A DNA stretch of 64,000 bases from [Mycobacterium] fortunisiensis (GCF_019050325.1 NZ_VOMB01000006.1:214246-278245), one strand, 5' to 3'. Positions 48,993 to 58,852 are shown, counted from the stretch's first letter. The notes: a model not told the origin generated them from the letters alone. Numbers and translations are program-made.

Positions 48993-49703
48993 CTACTGGG
49001 TCCTGAGCACGAACCCGACCCCGCGGACGGTGTGCAGCAGCCGGGGCGCGCCGCCGGCTTCGAGTTTGCGGCGCAGATAACCGATGAACACGTCGACGAC
49101 GTTGGTGTCGGCGGCGAAGTCGTAGCCCCAGACCAGCTCCAGCAACTGTGCCCGGGACAGCACCGCGGTCTTGTGTTCGGCCAACACGGCCAGCAGGTCG
49201 AACTCGCGTTTGGTCAGGTCGACGTCCACGCCGTTGACGCGGGCCCGGCGGCCCGGGATGTCGACTTCGAGCGGGCCCACCTGGATGGTCTCGGACGAGA
49301 AGGTGGCCGACGCGCCACGTCGGCGCAGCAGGGCCTTGACCCGGGCTACGAGCTCTTGCAGCACGAAGGGTTTGACCAGGTAGTCGTCGGCGCCGGCTTC
49401 CAGGCCGGCCACCCGGTCGTCGACGCTGCTGCGGGCCGAGAGCACGCAGACGGGGACGTCGTTGTCCATGGCGCGAAGGGCCGTCACCACGCTGACGCCG
49501 TCGAGGACGGGCATGTTGATGTCGAGCACGATCGCGTCGGGCCGGGTTTCGGTGGCGCTGCGCAGCGCCTCCGCTCCGTCCACGGCGGTCGACACGGTGA
49601 ACCCGGACAGCCGCAGCCCGCGTTCCAGCGAGGCGAGCACGTCGGGGTCGTCGTCTACGACGAGGACCCGGGGCGAGGCCATGCCACCGGTAGCGCTATC
49701 CAT
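48993..49703 (-). CDS. prrA: Response regulator PrrA
   Basis: A 236-residue OmpR-family regulator. The receiver has DDD near the start ([17 protein letters not shown]), phosphorylatable aspartate in [15 protein letters not shown] and the lysine in YLVKPF. The C-terminal winged helix reads [57 protein letters not shown] 49703 gives the same length as M. tuberculosis PrrA from memory; ATG 49712 is possible. It is divergent from the first ABC exporter. Confidence 0.95.
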   Translation of the reverse strand: MDSATGGMASPRVLVVDDDPDVLASLERGLRLSGFTVSTAVDGAEALRSATETRPDAIVLDINMPVLDGVSVVTALRAMDNDVPVCVLSARSSVDDRVAGLEAGADDYLVKPFVLQELVARVKALLRRRGASATFSSETIQVGPLEVDIPGRRARVNGVDVDLTKREFDLLAVLAEHKTAVLSRAQLLELVWGYDFAADTNVVDVFIGYLRRKLEAGGAPRLLHTVRGVGFVLRTQ

Positions 49704-49759
49704 ACCCGTCATCTTGCCCGATGACCCACGGCGAATCGCGCAGGCGCCCAGGGAAATCT

Positions 49760-49790
49760 TTGACCTCAACAATTGTTCAGGTTCTACGGT
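49760..49790 (+). promoter_or_regulatory. Promoter of the first ABC exporter with ACAATTGT palindrome
   Basis: TTGACC (49760-49765) and TACGGT (49785-49790) are a plausible -35/-10 pair with a 19-bp spacer, 7 nt before ATG 49798. AACAATTGTT at 49769-49778 is a perfect palindrome inside the spacer. It also lies in the prrA promoter region on the other strand. Confidence 0.5.
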
Positions 49791-49797
49791 GATGCAC

Positions 49798-51678
49798 ATG
49801 AATATGGAAACGGTGGCCAGGCGGACGCTGTACCGGCAGGCCCACGCCCGCGGCGGTGACCTGCGGGCACTGGCCGACCGGCGGCTGCTGTCCCGGATCT
49901 GGCGGTTCTCGGCGCGCCATCATCGCAGGCTGGCCGGATTCGTCGCGATCAGCGTGGTCACTGCGCTGTTGACGGTGACGACACCCGTGCTCGCCGGCCG
50001 GGTGGTGGACGCGATCACGCAGGGCGGTCCGGCGTCGACGGTGGTGCTGCTGGCCTGCACCATCGCTGTGATCGCCGTCGCCGAAGCCGCCGTGGGCCTG
50101 CTGACCAGGTGGTTGTCGTCGAACATCGGCGAAGGCCTGATCCTGGATCTGCGTACCGCGGTCTTCGACCACGTGCAGCGCATGCCGGTGGCGTTCTTCA
50201 CCCGCACCCGGACCGGCGCACTGGTGAGCCGGCTGGGCAATGACGTCGTCGGCGCACAGCGGGCGTTCTCGGACACGCTGTCGGGCATCGTGGCCAACCT
50301 CGTCACGCTGACCCTGACGTTGGTGGTGATGCTCAGCATCTCCTGGCAGATCACGTTGCTCTCGCTGGCGCTGCTGCCGTTGTTCGTGCTGCCCGCGCGC
50401 CGCATCGGCGCCCGGATGGCCGGGCTGTCGCGCGAGGCCGCCATCTACAACGCCACGATGAACACCCAGATGACCGAGCGGTTCTCGGCGCCGGGCGCCA
50501 CGCTGGTCAAGTTGTTCGGCAATCCGGAGCGCGAGTCCGACGAGTTCGCGGTGCGCGCCGATCGGGTGCGTGACATCGGGGTGCGCACGGCGATGCTGCA
50601 GTCGACGTTCATGAACTCCCTGACGTTGATGTCGGCGTTGGCGCTGGCTCTGGTCTACGGGCTGGGCGGGGTGCTGGCGATCGGCGGGCAGTTGCAGGCC
50701 GGTGCCGTGGTGTCGTTGGCGCTGCTGCTCACCCGGCTGTACGCGCCGCTGACCGCGCTGGCCAATGCCCGGGTGGAGATCGCCAGCGCCCTGGTGTCGT
50801 TCGAGCGGGTTTTCGAGGTGTTGGACCTGGTGCCGCTGATCGCTGAGAAGCCGGATGCCGTCGACGTCCCACGGGGCCCCGTCGAGGTCGAGTTCGAGAA
50901 CGTCCGGTTCTCCTATCCCGCGGCGGACAAGGTGTCGCTGGCGTCGCTGGAAGAGGTGGCTACGCTCGATGACCGCGGCGGGGACGAGGTGCTGCACGGT
51001 ATTTCGTTCACCGCGGGGCCCGGGCAGATGGTGGCGTTGGTCGGGTCCTCGGGGGCGGGCAAGTCGACTGTCGCGTCGTTGTTGGCCCGGCTCTACGACG
51101 TCGACTCCGGGTCGATCACGCTCAACGGGGCCGACGTGCGCGACGTGACGTTCGCGTCGCTGCAGGACACCGTGGGGATGGTGACCCAGGACGGGCACCT
51201 GTTCCACGAGTCGATCCGGTCCAACCTGCTGTTGGCCGCCCCGGATGCCTCGGAGCCAGAGCTCTGGGAGGCGCTGCGCCGGGCCCGGCTCGACGACGTG
51301 GTCGCGGCGATGCCCGACGGCTTGGACACGGTTGTCGGTGAGCGGGGATACCGTCTGTCCGGAGGGCAGCGGCAGCGGTTGACGATCGCGCGCCTGCTGC
51401 TGGGGCGATCGCGGGTGGTGGTGCTCGATGAGGCGACGGCGTCGCTGGACTCGGCCTCGGAGGCCGCGGTGCAGCAGGCCTTGGCGGAGGCGCTCGCCGG
51501 CCGCACCTCGCTGGTCATTGCCCACCGGCTGTCCACGGTCCGGGCTGCCGATCTCATCCTGGTCGTCGAGGACGGGCGCATCGTCGAGCGTGGCACTCAC
51601 CGTGAGCTGCTGGCCCGCGGCGGCCGGTACACCGAGCTGTACGACACGCAGTTCTCCGAGGACGTTCGGGCGGCATGA
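49798..51678 (+). CDS. ABC exporter half-transporter (permease-ATPase)
   Basis: A 626-residue fusion of six membrane segments (residues about 45-350) and an ATPase domain. Walker A is [10 protein letters not shown], signature [17 protein letters not shown], Walker [13 protein letters not shown] with an intact catalytic glutamate, and the H-loop is IAHRLSTV. A short insertion ([15 protein letters not shown]) sits before Walker A. All motifs are canonical, so it probably works as a homodimer exporter. ATG 49798 follows a leaderless promoter. The substrate is unknown. Confidence 0.92.
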   Translation: MNMETVARRTLYRQAHARGGDLRALADRRLLSRIWRFSARHHRRLAGFVAISVVTALLTVTTPVLAGRVVDAITQGGPASTVVLLACTIAVIAVAEAAVGLLTRWLSSNIGEGLILDLRTAVFDHVQRMPVAFFTRTRTGALVSRLGNDVVGAQRAFSDTLSGIVANLVTLTLTLVVMLSISWQITLLSLALLPLFVLPARRIGARMAGLSREAAIYNATMNTQMTERFSAPGATLVKLFGNPERESDEFAVRADRVRDIGVRTAMLQSTFMNSLTLMSALALALVYGLGGVLAIGGQLQAGAVVSLALLLTRLYAPLTALANARVEIASALVSFERVFEVLDLVPLIAEKPDAVDVPRGPVEVEFENVRFSYPAADKVSLASLEEVATLDDRGGDEVLHGISFTAGPGQMVALVGSSGAGKSTVASLLARLYDVDSGSITLNGADVRDVTFASLQDTVGMVTQDGHLFHESIRSNLLLAAPDASEPELWEALRRARLDDVVAAMPDGLDTVVGERGYRLSGGQRQRLTIARLLLGRSRVVVLDEATASLDSASEAAVQQALAEALAGRTSLVIAHRLSTVRAADLILVVEDGRIVERGTHRELLARGGRYTELYDTQFSEDVRAA

Positions 51679-51714
51679 GGTTAATCGTTTGCCCCTGAGG
51701 GGAAAATTGGTCCA

Positions 51715-53577
51715 GTGAGTCGCGCGAGTTCAGATCTGTGGCGGTTGTTGCCCTATCTGTTGCCGTACCGGGCCCGCTGGATCGTGATGGTGGTGGTCGC
51801 GGTGGTCAGCCTGGCGGCCACGGTGGCGATTCCGCTGATGACCAAGGCTGTGATCGACGGGCCGGTGCGCCACCAGGATCCGCACGGGCTGTGGGTGCTG
51901 GGTGCGGCGGCGGTGGCGGTCGGGGTGTCCGAGGCGGTGCTGTGGTTCATCCGCCGCTGGCTGGTGGCCCGCGCCACCATGGGCGTCGAGGCCGACATCC
52001 GCAAGGACCTGTACGCGCGGCTGCAGATCCTGCCGATGAGTTTCCACGGCCGCTGGGAGTCGGGTCAGCTGCTGTCGCGGGTGATGAACGATCTGTCCAC
52101 GATCCGCCGGTTCCTGTCGTTCGGGTTGGTGTTCCTGATCCTCAACACGCTGCAGATCGTCGTGGTGACGTCGATCCTGCTGGCCATGTACTGGCCGCTG
52201 GGCGTGGTGGTGCTGGTCTCGATCGTGCCGATCACGTTGACCGTGCTGCATTTCGAGCGGGAGTACACCCGGTTGTCCCGGCTGGCGCAGGATCAGACCG
52301 GCCACGTGGCCACCCACGTGGAGGAGGCCGCGCTGGGGCTGCGGGTGGTCAAGGCGTTCGGCCGCGAGGACTACGTGTTCGACCGGTTCGACGAGCAGGC
52401 CAGGGCGCTGTACGACACGCAGGTCGACCGGGTGGGGGTGTCGGCGAAGTTCTGGACGGTGCTGGAGGTGATCCCCAACCTCACCTTGATCGTGGTGCTC
52501 GGTTTCGGTGCCTACGCGGCGGGGCATGGCCACGTGACGATGGGCACCCTGGTCGCGTTCATCACGATGATGCTGTCGCTGGTGTGGCCGATCGCCTCAC
52601 TGGGTTTCCTGTTGTCGATGACGCAGGAGTCGTTCACCGCGGCCAACCGGATCACTGAGATCTTCGACGCCCCACGGGAAATCGCCGACGGCCCGGTTTC
52701 CGACCCGCCGGGTGCGGGCCGTCTGGAGCTGCGCGACGTCGGCTTCAGATTCCCCGACAGCGACGAGTGGGTGCTGCGCCACGTCGACGCGGTGGTGGAA
52801 CCGGGGCAGACGCTGGCGCTGGTCGGCGCGACGGGTTCGGGCAAATCCGTTCTGGCCGCGCTGTTCTCGCGGCTCTACGACGTCACCGAAGGTCAGATCC
52901 TGATCGACGGCCGCGATATCCGGGAGTTCGGGCTGCCGGTGCTGCGCCGGGCCGTGGCGACCGCCTTCGAGGATCCGACGCTGTTCTCGATGTCGGTGGC
53001 CGAGAACCTACGGCTCGGTCGGGCCGACGCCGGCGACGAGCAGTTGGCCGAGGCCATCGAGATCGCGGCCGCGCAGTTCGTCTACGACCTGCCGTTCGGC
53101 CTGGACACCCGGATCGGTGAGCAGGGCATGAGCTTGTCCGGTGGTCAGCGCCAACGTCTTTCGCTGGCCCGCGCGATCCTGGCGGCGCCGCAGATCCTGG
53201 TGCTCGACGACACGTTGTCGGCGCTGGATGTGCACACCGAGGCGGTGGTGACCGAGGCGCTGGCCCGGGTGTTGCGTGACGTCACCGGCATCATCGTCGC
53301 GCACCGGGCGTCCACGGTGCTGCTGGCCGACAAGGTGGCGCTGCTGCAAGCGGGCACCATCACCCACATCGGTACCCACACCCAATTGCTCGTGCAGGTA
53401 CCGCAATACCGCTATCTACTGGCCGCCGATGACCAACTCGACGACGCCTGTGAACGCTGCTGCGATTGGGAGGACGATGCGGGGCTCGGCCGGCTGCAGC
53501 GCGAGCATGACGAACGCACGGTGATCGACGAAATCGGCGAGCCGCCGCGCTTCGATGCGGAGGTGCAACGCCGATGA
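51715..53577 (+). CDS. ABC exporter half-transporter, degenerate-site subunit
   Basis: A 620-residue permease-ATPase. Walker A is VGATGSGKSV, signature [18 protein letters not shown] and H-loop VAHRAST, but Walker B is ILVLDDTLSALD, with aspartate in place of the catalytic glutamate. This change marks the degenerate half of heterodimeric exporters such as TM287/288. A C-terminal extension of about 50 residues carries CERCC. Start codon is GTG 51715. Its end overlaps the next gene by 4 bp, so the two are coupled and probably pair. Confidence 0.92.
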   Translation: MSRASSDLWRLLPYLLPYRARWIVMVVVAVVSLAATVAIPLMTKAVIDGPVRHQDPHGLWVLGAAAVAVGVSEAVLWFIRRWLVARATMGVEADIRKDLYARLQILPMSFHGRWESGQLLSRVMNDLSTIRRFLSFGLVFLILNTLQIVVVTSILLAMYWPLGVVVLVSIVPITLTVLHFEREYTRLSRLAQDQTGHVATHVEEAALGLRVVKAFGREDYVFDRFDEQARALYDTQVDRVGVSAKFWTVLEVIPNLTLIVVLGFGAYAAGHGHVTMGTLVAFITMMLSLVWPIASLGFLLSMTQESFTAANRITEIFDAPREIADGPVSDPPGAGRLELRDVGFRFPDSDEWVLRHVDAVVEPGQTLALVGATGSGKSVLAALFSRLYDVTEGQILIDGRDIREFGLPVLRRAVATAFEDPTLFSMSVAENLRLGRADAGDEQLAEAIEIAAAQFVYDLPFGLDTRIGEQGMSLSGGQRQRLSLARAILAAPQILVLDDTLSALDVHTEAVVTEALARVLRDVTGIIVAHRASTVLLADKVALLQAGTITHIGTHTQLLVQVPQYRYLLAADDQLDDACERCCDWEDDAGLGRLQREHDERTVIDEIGEPPRFDAEVQRR

Positions 53578-55418
53578 CGACCACCGAGTGGCGCGGCCAG
53601 CTCACCGACGACGACGATGAAGCCGGCGGCGCCGGCGCGTCCGCACTGCCGATCGACGAGAGTGTGCCGCGGCGCCGGGAGGCCCGGGCCCTGCTCGGGT
53701 CGTTGCTGCGCCCCTACCGCTGGGCCGTCGCGATGCTGGCCCTGGTGGTCGTGGTGGAAAACGCGGCCCGGCTGTCGGTTCCGATCCTGGTGCAGCGGGG
53801 TATCGACCGGGGCATCCCGCCGATTCTGGAGGGCGGCCCGGCCCGCGAGTTGATGGTGATCGTCGGCACGCTGTGCGCGGTGGTGCTGGTGCAGGCGGTC
53901 AGCCGGATGTTCTTCCTGCGCCGGTCCGGCCGGGTCGGGCAAGAGGTGCTGCTGGAGTTGCGTCGTCGGGTGTTCCGGCATTTCGGCCGGCTCGATGTGG
54001 CGTTCCACGATCGCTACACGTCGGGCCGGGTGGTCAGCCGGTCCACCAACGATGTCGAGGCGATCCAGGACATGCTGGAGAACGGTTTCGACAGCCTGAT
54101 CACCGCCGTGTTGACGTTGTTCGGTACGGCGATCCTGTTGGTGGCGCTGGATTGGCGGCTGGGCCTGATGTGTCTGGTGGCGTTCCCGGTGCTGGTGGCC
54201 CTGGTGTGGTGGTTCCGCACCGAGTCGGCCAAGACCTACCGGTTGGTGCGCGAGAGTGCCGCGCTGGTGATCGTGCAGTTCGTCGAGACCATGACCGGGA
54301 TCAAGGCCGTGCAGGCCTACCGGCGGGAGGCGCGAAACCAGGAGATCTTCGACGACGTCGCCGACGGGTACCGGGCGATCAACGAGAAGACCTTCAAGCT
54401 GCTCGCCGTGTTCATGCCCGGGGTCAAACTGGTCGGCAACCTCACCACCGGGGTGGTGCTGCTCTACGGCGGCTACCGGGTGCTGCACGGCGAGATGACG
54501 ATCGGCACGCTGACGGCGTTCCTGCTGTATCTGCGGATGTTCTTCGAGCCGATGCAGGAGATCTCGCAGTTCTTCAACACGTTCCAATCGGCGTCCTCGG
54601 CGCTGGAGAAGCTGGCCGGGGTGCTGGCCCAGCAGCCGGCGATCGCGGATCCAGAGCACCCGGTGTCGTTGCCTGAGGTGAACGGCAACATCGGGTTTCA
54701 CGATGTCGAGTTCGCCTACACCCCGGGTCGCCCGGTGCTGCCAGGCCTTGAGCTCGCGGTGCCGGCAGGTCAGACGGTGGCGCTGGTGGGCACCACCGGT
54801 GCGGGCAAGACCACCATCGCCAAGCTGATCGCCCGGTTCTACGACCCCACTGCCGGGTCGGTGACGCTGGATGGGGTGGACCTGCGTGAGCTGGCGCAGG
54901 CCGAACTTCGCCGCCACGTCGTGATGGTGACCCAGGAGAACTTCATGTTCGCCGGGACCATTGCCGACAACATCCGGTTCGGCCGCCCGGACGCCACCGA
55001 TGCGCAGCTCCGGGCGGCCGCCGCCGCGGTCGGTGCCGACCGGTTCATCGAGGCCTTGCCCGACGGGTACGGCACCGACGTCGCCAAGCGCGGTGGCCGG
55101 CTCTCGGCCGGTCAGCGGCAGCTGGTGGCTTTCGCCCGGGCCTTTCTGGCCGACCCGGCGGTGCTGATCCTCGACGAGGCGACATCGTCGCTGGACATCC
55201 CGAGTGAGCGAATGGTGCAGCGGGCGTTGGAAACCGTGTTGGCCGACCGGACCGCCCTGGTGATCGCCCACCGGCTGTCCACAGTGCAGATCGCCGACCG
55301 GGTGCTGGTGCTCGAGCATGGCCGTGTCATCGAGGACGGAGCGCCCGATGACCTCATCGGCCGAGCCGACGGTGCCTACGCCGCCCTGCACCGAGCCTGG
55401 GTGGATTCCCTGGCCTGA
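53574..55418 (+). CDS. ABC exporter half-transporter, catalytic subunit
   Basis: A 614-residue permease-ATPase. Walker A is VGTTGAGKTT, Walker B AVLILDEATSSLD with glutamate, and H-loop IAHRLSTV, but the signature reads RLSAGQRQLVAFARAF, LSAGQ instead of LSGGQ. With the previous subunit this gives one complete and one degenerate nucleotide site. The N-terminal 30 residues are acidic and hydrophilic. The pair resembles mycobacterial Rv1273c/Rv1272c. Confidence 0.93.
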   Translation: MTTTEWRGQLTDDDDEAGGAGASALPIDESVPRRREARALLGSLLRPYRWAVAMLALVVVVENAARLSVPILVQRGIDRGIPPILEGGPARELMVIVGTLCAVVLVQAVSRMFFLRRSGRVGQEVLLELRRRVFRHFGRLDVAFHDRYTSGRVVSRSTNDVEAIQDMLENGFDSLITAVLTLFGTAILLVALDWRLGLMCLVAFPVLVALVWWFRTESAKTYRLVRESAALVIVQFVETMTGIKAVQAYRREARNQEIFDDVADGYRAINEKTFKLLAVFMPGVKLVGNLTTGVVLLYGGYRVLHGEMTIGTLTAFLLYLRMFFEPMQEISQFFNTFQSASSALEKLAGVLAQQPAIADPEHPVSLPEVNGNIGFHDVEFAYTPGRPVLPGLELAVPAGQTVALVGTTGAGKTTIAKLIARFYDPTAGSVTLDGVDLRELAQAELRRHVVMVTQENFMFAGTIADNIRFGRPDATDAQLRAAAAAVGADRFIEALPDGYGTDVAKRGGRLSAGQRQLVAFARAFLADPAVLILDEATSSLDIPSERMVQRALETVLADRTALVIAHRLSTVQIADRVLVLEHGRVIEDGAPDDLIGRADGAYAALHRAWVDSLA

Positions 55419-55433
55419 GCTTGGCGTAGCGGT

Positions 55434-55481
55434 TTTACAAACGTTATTGTACTTTACAAGATTTCAATAAACTCGTATAAC
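55434..55481 (+). promoter_or_regulatory. Near-consensus promoter of the AAA ATPase gene with TTTACAA repeats
   Basis: TTTACA (55453-55458), a 17-bp spacer and TATAAC (55476-55481) form an almost ideal sigma70-type promoter, 7 nt before ATG 55489. TTTACAA occurs at 55434-55440 and again at 55453-55459. The stretch is strikingly AT-rich against its surroundings. Confidence 0.65.
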
Positions 55482-55488
55482 TGTTGCT

Positions 55489-56706
55489 ATGGATCCGCTC
55501 GACAACCCGTACACGCCGAATGCCGGCGCAACGCCCCCAGTGGTCGTCGGGCGCGACGACCAACAACGCTCGTTTGACCTGCTTCTTGCCCGGCTAGAGA
55601 AGGGGCGCACGGAGCAGTCGATGATCATCACGGGTCTGCGCGGCGTGGGGAAGACAGTGCTGCTTCGCGAGTTTCATAAGAAGGCGGCTGCCCGGAAATG
55701 GGCGACAATTGATGTCGAGATCAGCAAGCATGACAACGACGATTTCCGTCGTCAGCTTGCGCGCGAGTTCCGCTCAGCGTTACTGCGTATCTCGCCGAAA
55801 GCGCGTTGGGGAGATAGAGCTAAACACGTTGCAGCGGTGATTAAGTCGTTTACAATCGCAATTGATCCTGATGGTCGGATTACGGCTGGGCTGGACACTG
55901 ACGTAGCCGAAGGGGTAGCCGACTCGGGCGATTTGGTTGTGGATCTTTCTGAGCTGCTCATCGCCTTGGGCGAAGCGGCGAAAGAGCATCACACCGGGGT
56001 AGTTCTGTTATTCGACGAGATCCAGTTCTTGGCACGTGAACAGTTGGAGGCTGTGGTCGCAGCGATTCACAAGACGGTCCAACTCCAGCTTCCAATCACG
56101 ATGGTTGGTGCTGGGCTACCACAAATCGCCGAGCTCGCCGGCGAAGCCAAGTCCTATGCTGAGCGGCTTTTCAAGTTCCCTGAGATCGGCATTCTTGCTA
56201 AGAACGAGGCTTACGCCGCGCTTCGTGAGCCGGCAACGGATGAAGGCGCCGAGTTCGAGGATGGGGCACTTGAACTTGCCGCCGAGGTAACTGGGCGTTA
56301 CCCGTATTTCATCCAGGAACTCGGGTACGCAGTATGGCCGTTGGCGTCGGGTAACCGCATCACGCGCTCGGATGTAGCCAACGCTCAGCAGGTTTACGAG
56401 GAGAAACTCGATAGCAGCTTTTTCAGGGTACGGCTCGATCGTGCGACCGAGTTGGAGCAGGCTTACCTGCGGGCAATGGCGGAACTCGGGCCGGAGCCCC
56501 AACTCGCGGGAGATGTAGCGCGTCTGTTGAACCGTTCATCTCAGCAGTGCGCACCTACTCGCTCGACGCTGATCGAGAAAGGTCTCCTGTACACGCCGAG
56601 CCATGGATATGCAGCATTCACGGTTCCACATTTCGACCAGTTCATGCGGCGCTCAGTACCCGACTTGAGCGTTCCACCAGTGCGACCTCGCCGTAAGCGG
56701 TCGTAG
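55489..56706 (+). CDS. Solitary AAA+/STAND-like ATPase, likely acquired
   Basis: A 405-residue ATPase. Walker A is ITGLRGVGKTVLLREFH near residue 47, Walker B VVLLFDEIQFLAREQLE near residue 168, and a sensor-like strand ITMVGAGLPQIAELAG follows. The C-terminal third (TRYPYF-type VTGRYPYFIQELGYAVW, then LLNRSSQQCAPTRSTLIEKGLLYTPSHGYAAFTVPHFDQFMRR) looks like a winged-helix domain as in Orc1/Cdc6-type and STAND ATPases. Codons such as TTA and CTA and AT-rich third positions set it apart from its neighbours. The role is unknown; defence, regulation and replication-related roles are all possible. Confidence 0.85.
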   Translation: MDPLDNPYTPNAGATPPVVVGRDDQQRSFDLLLARLEKGRTEQSMIITGLRGVGKTVLLREFHKKAAARKWATIDVEISKHDNDDFRRQLAREFRSALLRISPKARWGDRAKHVAAVIKSFTIAIDPDGRITAGLDTDVAEGVADSGDLVVDLSELLIALGEAAKEHHTGVVLLFDEIQFLAREQLEAVVAAIHKTVQLQLPITMVGAGLPQIAELAGEAKSYAERLFKFPEIGILAKNEAYAALREPATDEGAEFEDGALELAAEVTGRYPYFIQELGYAVWPLASGNRITRSDVANAQQVYEEKLDSSFFRVRLDRATELEQAYLRAMAELGPEPQLAGDVARLLNRSSQQCAPTRSTLIEKGLLYTPSHGYAAFTVPHFDQFMRRSVPDLSVPPVRPRRKRS

Positions 56707-56721
56707 CGATAGGTGCTTTCA

Positions 56722-56792
56722 CCCGCGCCGATTTCTACCTCAGGGCTGCCGGCCGGCGAAAACCACAGCCCAGCAGTAGAAATCGTCGCGGG
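56722..56792. terminator. Inverted repeat between the AAA ATPase and epoxide hydrolase genes
   Basis: CCCGCGCCGATTTCTAC (56722-56738) pairs with GTAGAAATCGTCGCGGG (56776-56792) with one mismatch, and an inner GGGCTG/CAGCCC pair extends the stem. It separates two convergent genes. Confidence 0.6.
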
Positions 56793-56805
56793 ATCAGCCC
56801 GAAAC

Positions 56806-57921
56806 TCAGCGCACGGTGTTGAAGAACGTCGTCACGTCCTCGACGAACAGCTCCGGCTGCTCGAATGCCGCGAAGTGTCCGCCCCGCGGCATCGTCGTGT
56901 AATGGGTGACGTTGTAGGCGGTTTCGCACCAGTTGCGCGGGGCCCGCAGCAGCTCCAGCGGGAACGCCGCGATGCCGGTGGGCAGTTTCACGTACTGGCC
57001 GCCCTCGAAGGTGTTGCCGCTCTCCCAGTACAGCCGGGCCGATGAGGCGCCCGACGCGGTGATCCAGTACAGCATCACGTTGTCGAGCAATTCGTCTTTG
57101 CTGAGCACATTTTCGGGGTGGCCGTCGCAGTCCATCCAGGACCAGAACTTCTCCACGATCCAGGCCAGTTGGCCGACGGGGGAGTCCACCAGGCCGTACC
57201 CGACGGTCTGCGGCCGGGTCGACTGCTGCTTCATGTAGCCCGAGTCCCACTTGCGGTAGTACTCGACGCGGGCGAGCGCCTTCTGCAGGTCCTCGGTCAG
57301 TTCCCCGATGCCCTCGGCGGGTGGCCCGGCGATCGGCATGTTGACGTGAATGCCCACGCATGCCCCCACGTTTCGGCCGATCTGCGTCGTCACCGCCGAA
57401 CCCCAGTCACCGCCCTGGGCGCCGTAGCGCTGGTAGCCCAGGCGGGTCATCAAGGTGTCCCAAGTCTGGGCGATCTTCTCGATACCCCAGCCGGTCGAGG
57501 TGGGTTTGCCGGAGAAGCCGTAGCCGGGCAGTGACGGGCACACCACGTCGAAGCCCGCCGCTGTCAGTGGCTCGATCACCTTGTGGAATTCGACGACCGA
57601 TCCGGGCCAACCGTGGGTGAGGATCAGCGGGAACGCATCGGCACGCGACGAGCGCTGGTGGATGAAATGGATGTCCAGCCCGTCGATCTCGGTGACGAAG
57701 TGGTCGAACCGGTTCAGCGCGGCTTCGCGGGTGCGCCAGTCGTATTCATTGGCCCAGTAGTTCGCCAGTTCTCGGGTGTAGCCCAGCGGGATGCCCTGGG
57801 TCCAGTCGTCGACGCATTCGGCCTCGGGCCATCGGGTGTGGGCCAGGCGGGCCTTGAGGTCGTCGAGGTCGGCGTCGGGCACGGCGATGGAAAACGGGCG
57901 GATCAGCGGGTCAGCGGCCAT
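56806..57921 (-). CDS. Epoxide hydrolase (alpha/beta hydrolase with EHN domain)
   Basis: A 371-residue enzyme. The N-terminal EHN domain starts IRPFSIAVPDADLDDLKARLAHTRWP. The hydrolase core has the oxyanion motif ILTHGWPGSVVEF, nucleophile aspartate in GAQGGDWGSAV and catalytic histidine in MPRGGHFAAFEQPELFVEDV. It hydrolyses epoxides to diols in the cytoplasm, probably in detoxification or lipid metabolism. The substrate is unknown. Confidence 0.94.
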   Translation of the reverse strand: MAADPLIRPFSIAVPDADLDDLKARLAHTRWPEAECVDDWTQGIPLGYTRELANYWANEYDWRTREAALNRFDHFVTEIDGLDIHFIHQRSSRADAFPLILTHGWPGSVVEFHKVIEPLTAAGFDVVCPSLPGYGFSGKPTSTGWGIEKIAQTWDTLMTRLGYQRYGAQGGDWGSAVTTQIGRNVGACVGIHVNMPIAGPPAEGIGELTEDLQKALARVEYYRKWDSGYMKQQSTRPQTVGYGLVDSPVGQLAWIVEKFWSWMDCDGHPENVLSKDELLDNVMLYWITASGASSARLYWESGNTFEGGQYVKLPTGIAAFPLELLRAPRNWCETAYNVTHYTTMPRGGHFAAFEQPELFVEDVTTFFNTVR

Positions 57922-58003
57922 TGGGTGTCTGCTCCAGAGGGGTTGAACGACGGTAGGTGCACTAGTGAGAACGACGTGGGCATGCGAAAAGCGTCCGAAA
58001 TGC

Positions 58004-58852
58004 TCAGGGAATCTGGCGCAACCGCCGGGCCTTGGACACCGCCTCGTGGCGGTTACGGGCGCCGAGTTTGGCGGCCGCGCTGCGCAGGTAGCTTTTCACC
58101 GTCTCCGGCTTCAACGAAAGCCGCTGGGCGGCTTCGGCATTGGTGCACCCCAGGGCGACCTGCGCCAGCACGTCGACTTCACGGGCGGTCAGCGGGGCGC
58201 TGGCCGGCGGATCGCCGCGCAGCGCCACCGCCAACCGGTCGGCGAGTTCCCTCAGCGGTCCGGCCAGTTCCGGGCTGTCGGTGGCGAGCCGGCGCAGGTC
58301 GGCGTGCACGGCACGGATCTGCTCGGTGTCGGCGGGCTGATCGGCGAAGGCGGTCAGGGCGGCCTCGCGCATGCGCATCCGTCGGTCCACCTCGTCGCGC
58401 ACCCGGAACTCGTCGCTCAACCGCTGCGCCGAGGTCACCATCGCGGCCACCGTGCGGCCTCCGATCGGGTCGCTGGTGCGGTGCGCCCCGTACAGCACGG
58501 CGCGGGGCCGGCCGTCCACGACGACCGGTACCGCCAGGATCGAACGGACGCCCTCGGACAGCACGGGCCCGTCGTAGTCGTGGGTGATGGTCGAGGCCGC
58601 CCGGTAATCGGGGACCGAGATCGGTCGGCGGGACACCATGCTCGCCCCGCCCAACCCCGCCCGGGGTAGTACCGCGAGCCCGCGCATGGCGCCGGTGCGG
58701 GCGCCGAAGAACTCGCTCAGCAGCAGGGTGTCGTCGTGCACCTGCCCGCCGAACGTCAGCGGAAGCCCGGTGTCGGTGGCCAAGCGGCGCAGTTCGGCGC
58801 GTACCGCGTCGGCGTCGCGGGGCCGCATCGGCCAGGGCTGCATCGCAGGCAC
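58004..58852 (-). CDS. GAF-LuxR transcriptional regulator
   Basis: A 282-residue regulator. Residues about 20-150 form a GAF-like sensor (GGASMVSRRPISVPDYRAASTITHDYDGPVLSEGVRSILAVPVVVDGRPRAVLYG). The C-terminal LuxR helix-turn-helix is LTAREVDVLAQVALGCTNAEAAQRLSLKPETVKSYLRSAAAKLGARNRHEAV. GTG 58852 is the start; ATG 58843 is possible. It is divergent from two acyl-CoA ligase genes and probably controls them. The ligand may be an acyl compound. Confidence 0.9.
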   Translation of the reverse strand: MPAMQPWPMRPRDADAVRAELRRLATDTGLPLTFGGQVHDDTLLLSEFFGARTGAMRGLAVLPRAGLGGASMVSRRPISVPDYRAASTITHDYDGPVLSEGVRSILAVPVVVDGRPRAVLYGAHRTSDPIGGRTVAAMVTSAQRLSDEFRVRDEVDRRMRMREAALTAFADQPADTEQIRAVHADLRRLATDSPELAGPLRELADRLAVALRGDPPASAPLTAREVDVLAQVALGCTNAEAAQRLSLKPETVKSYLRSAAAKLGARNRHEAVSKARRLRQIP

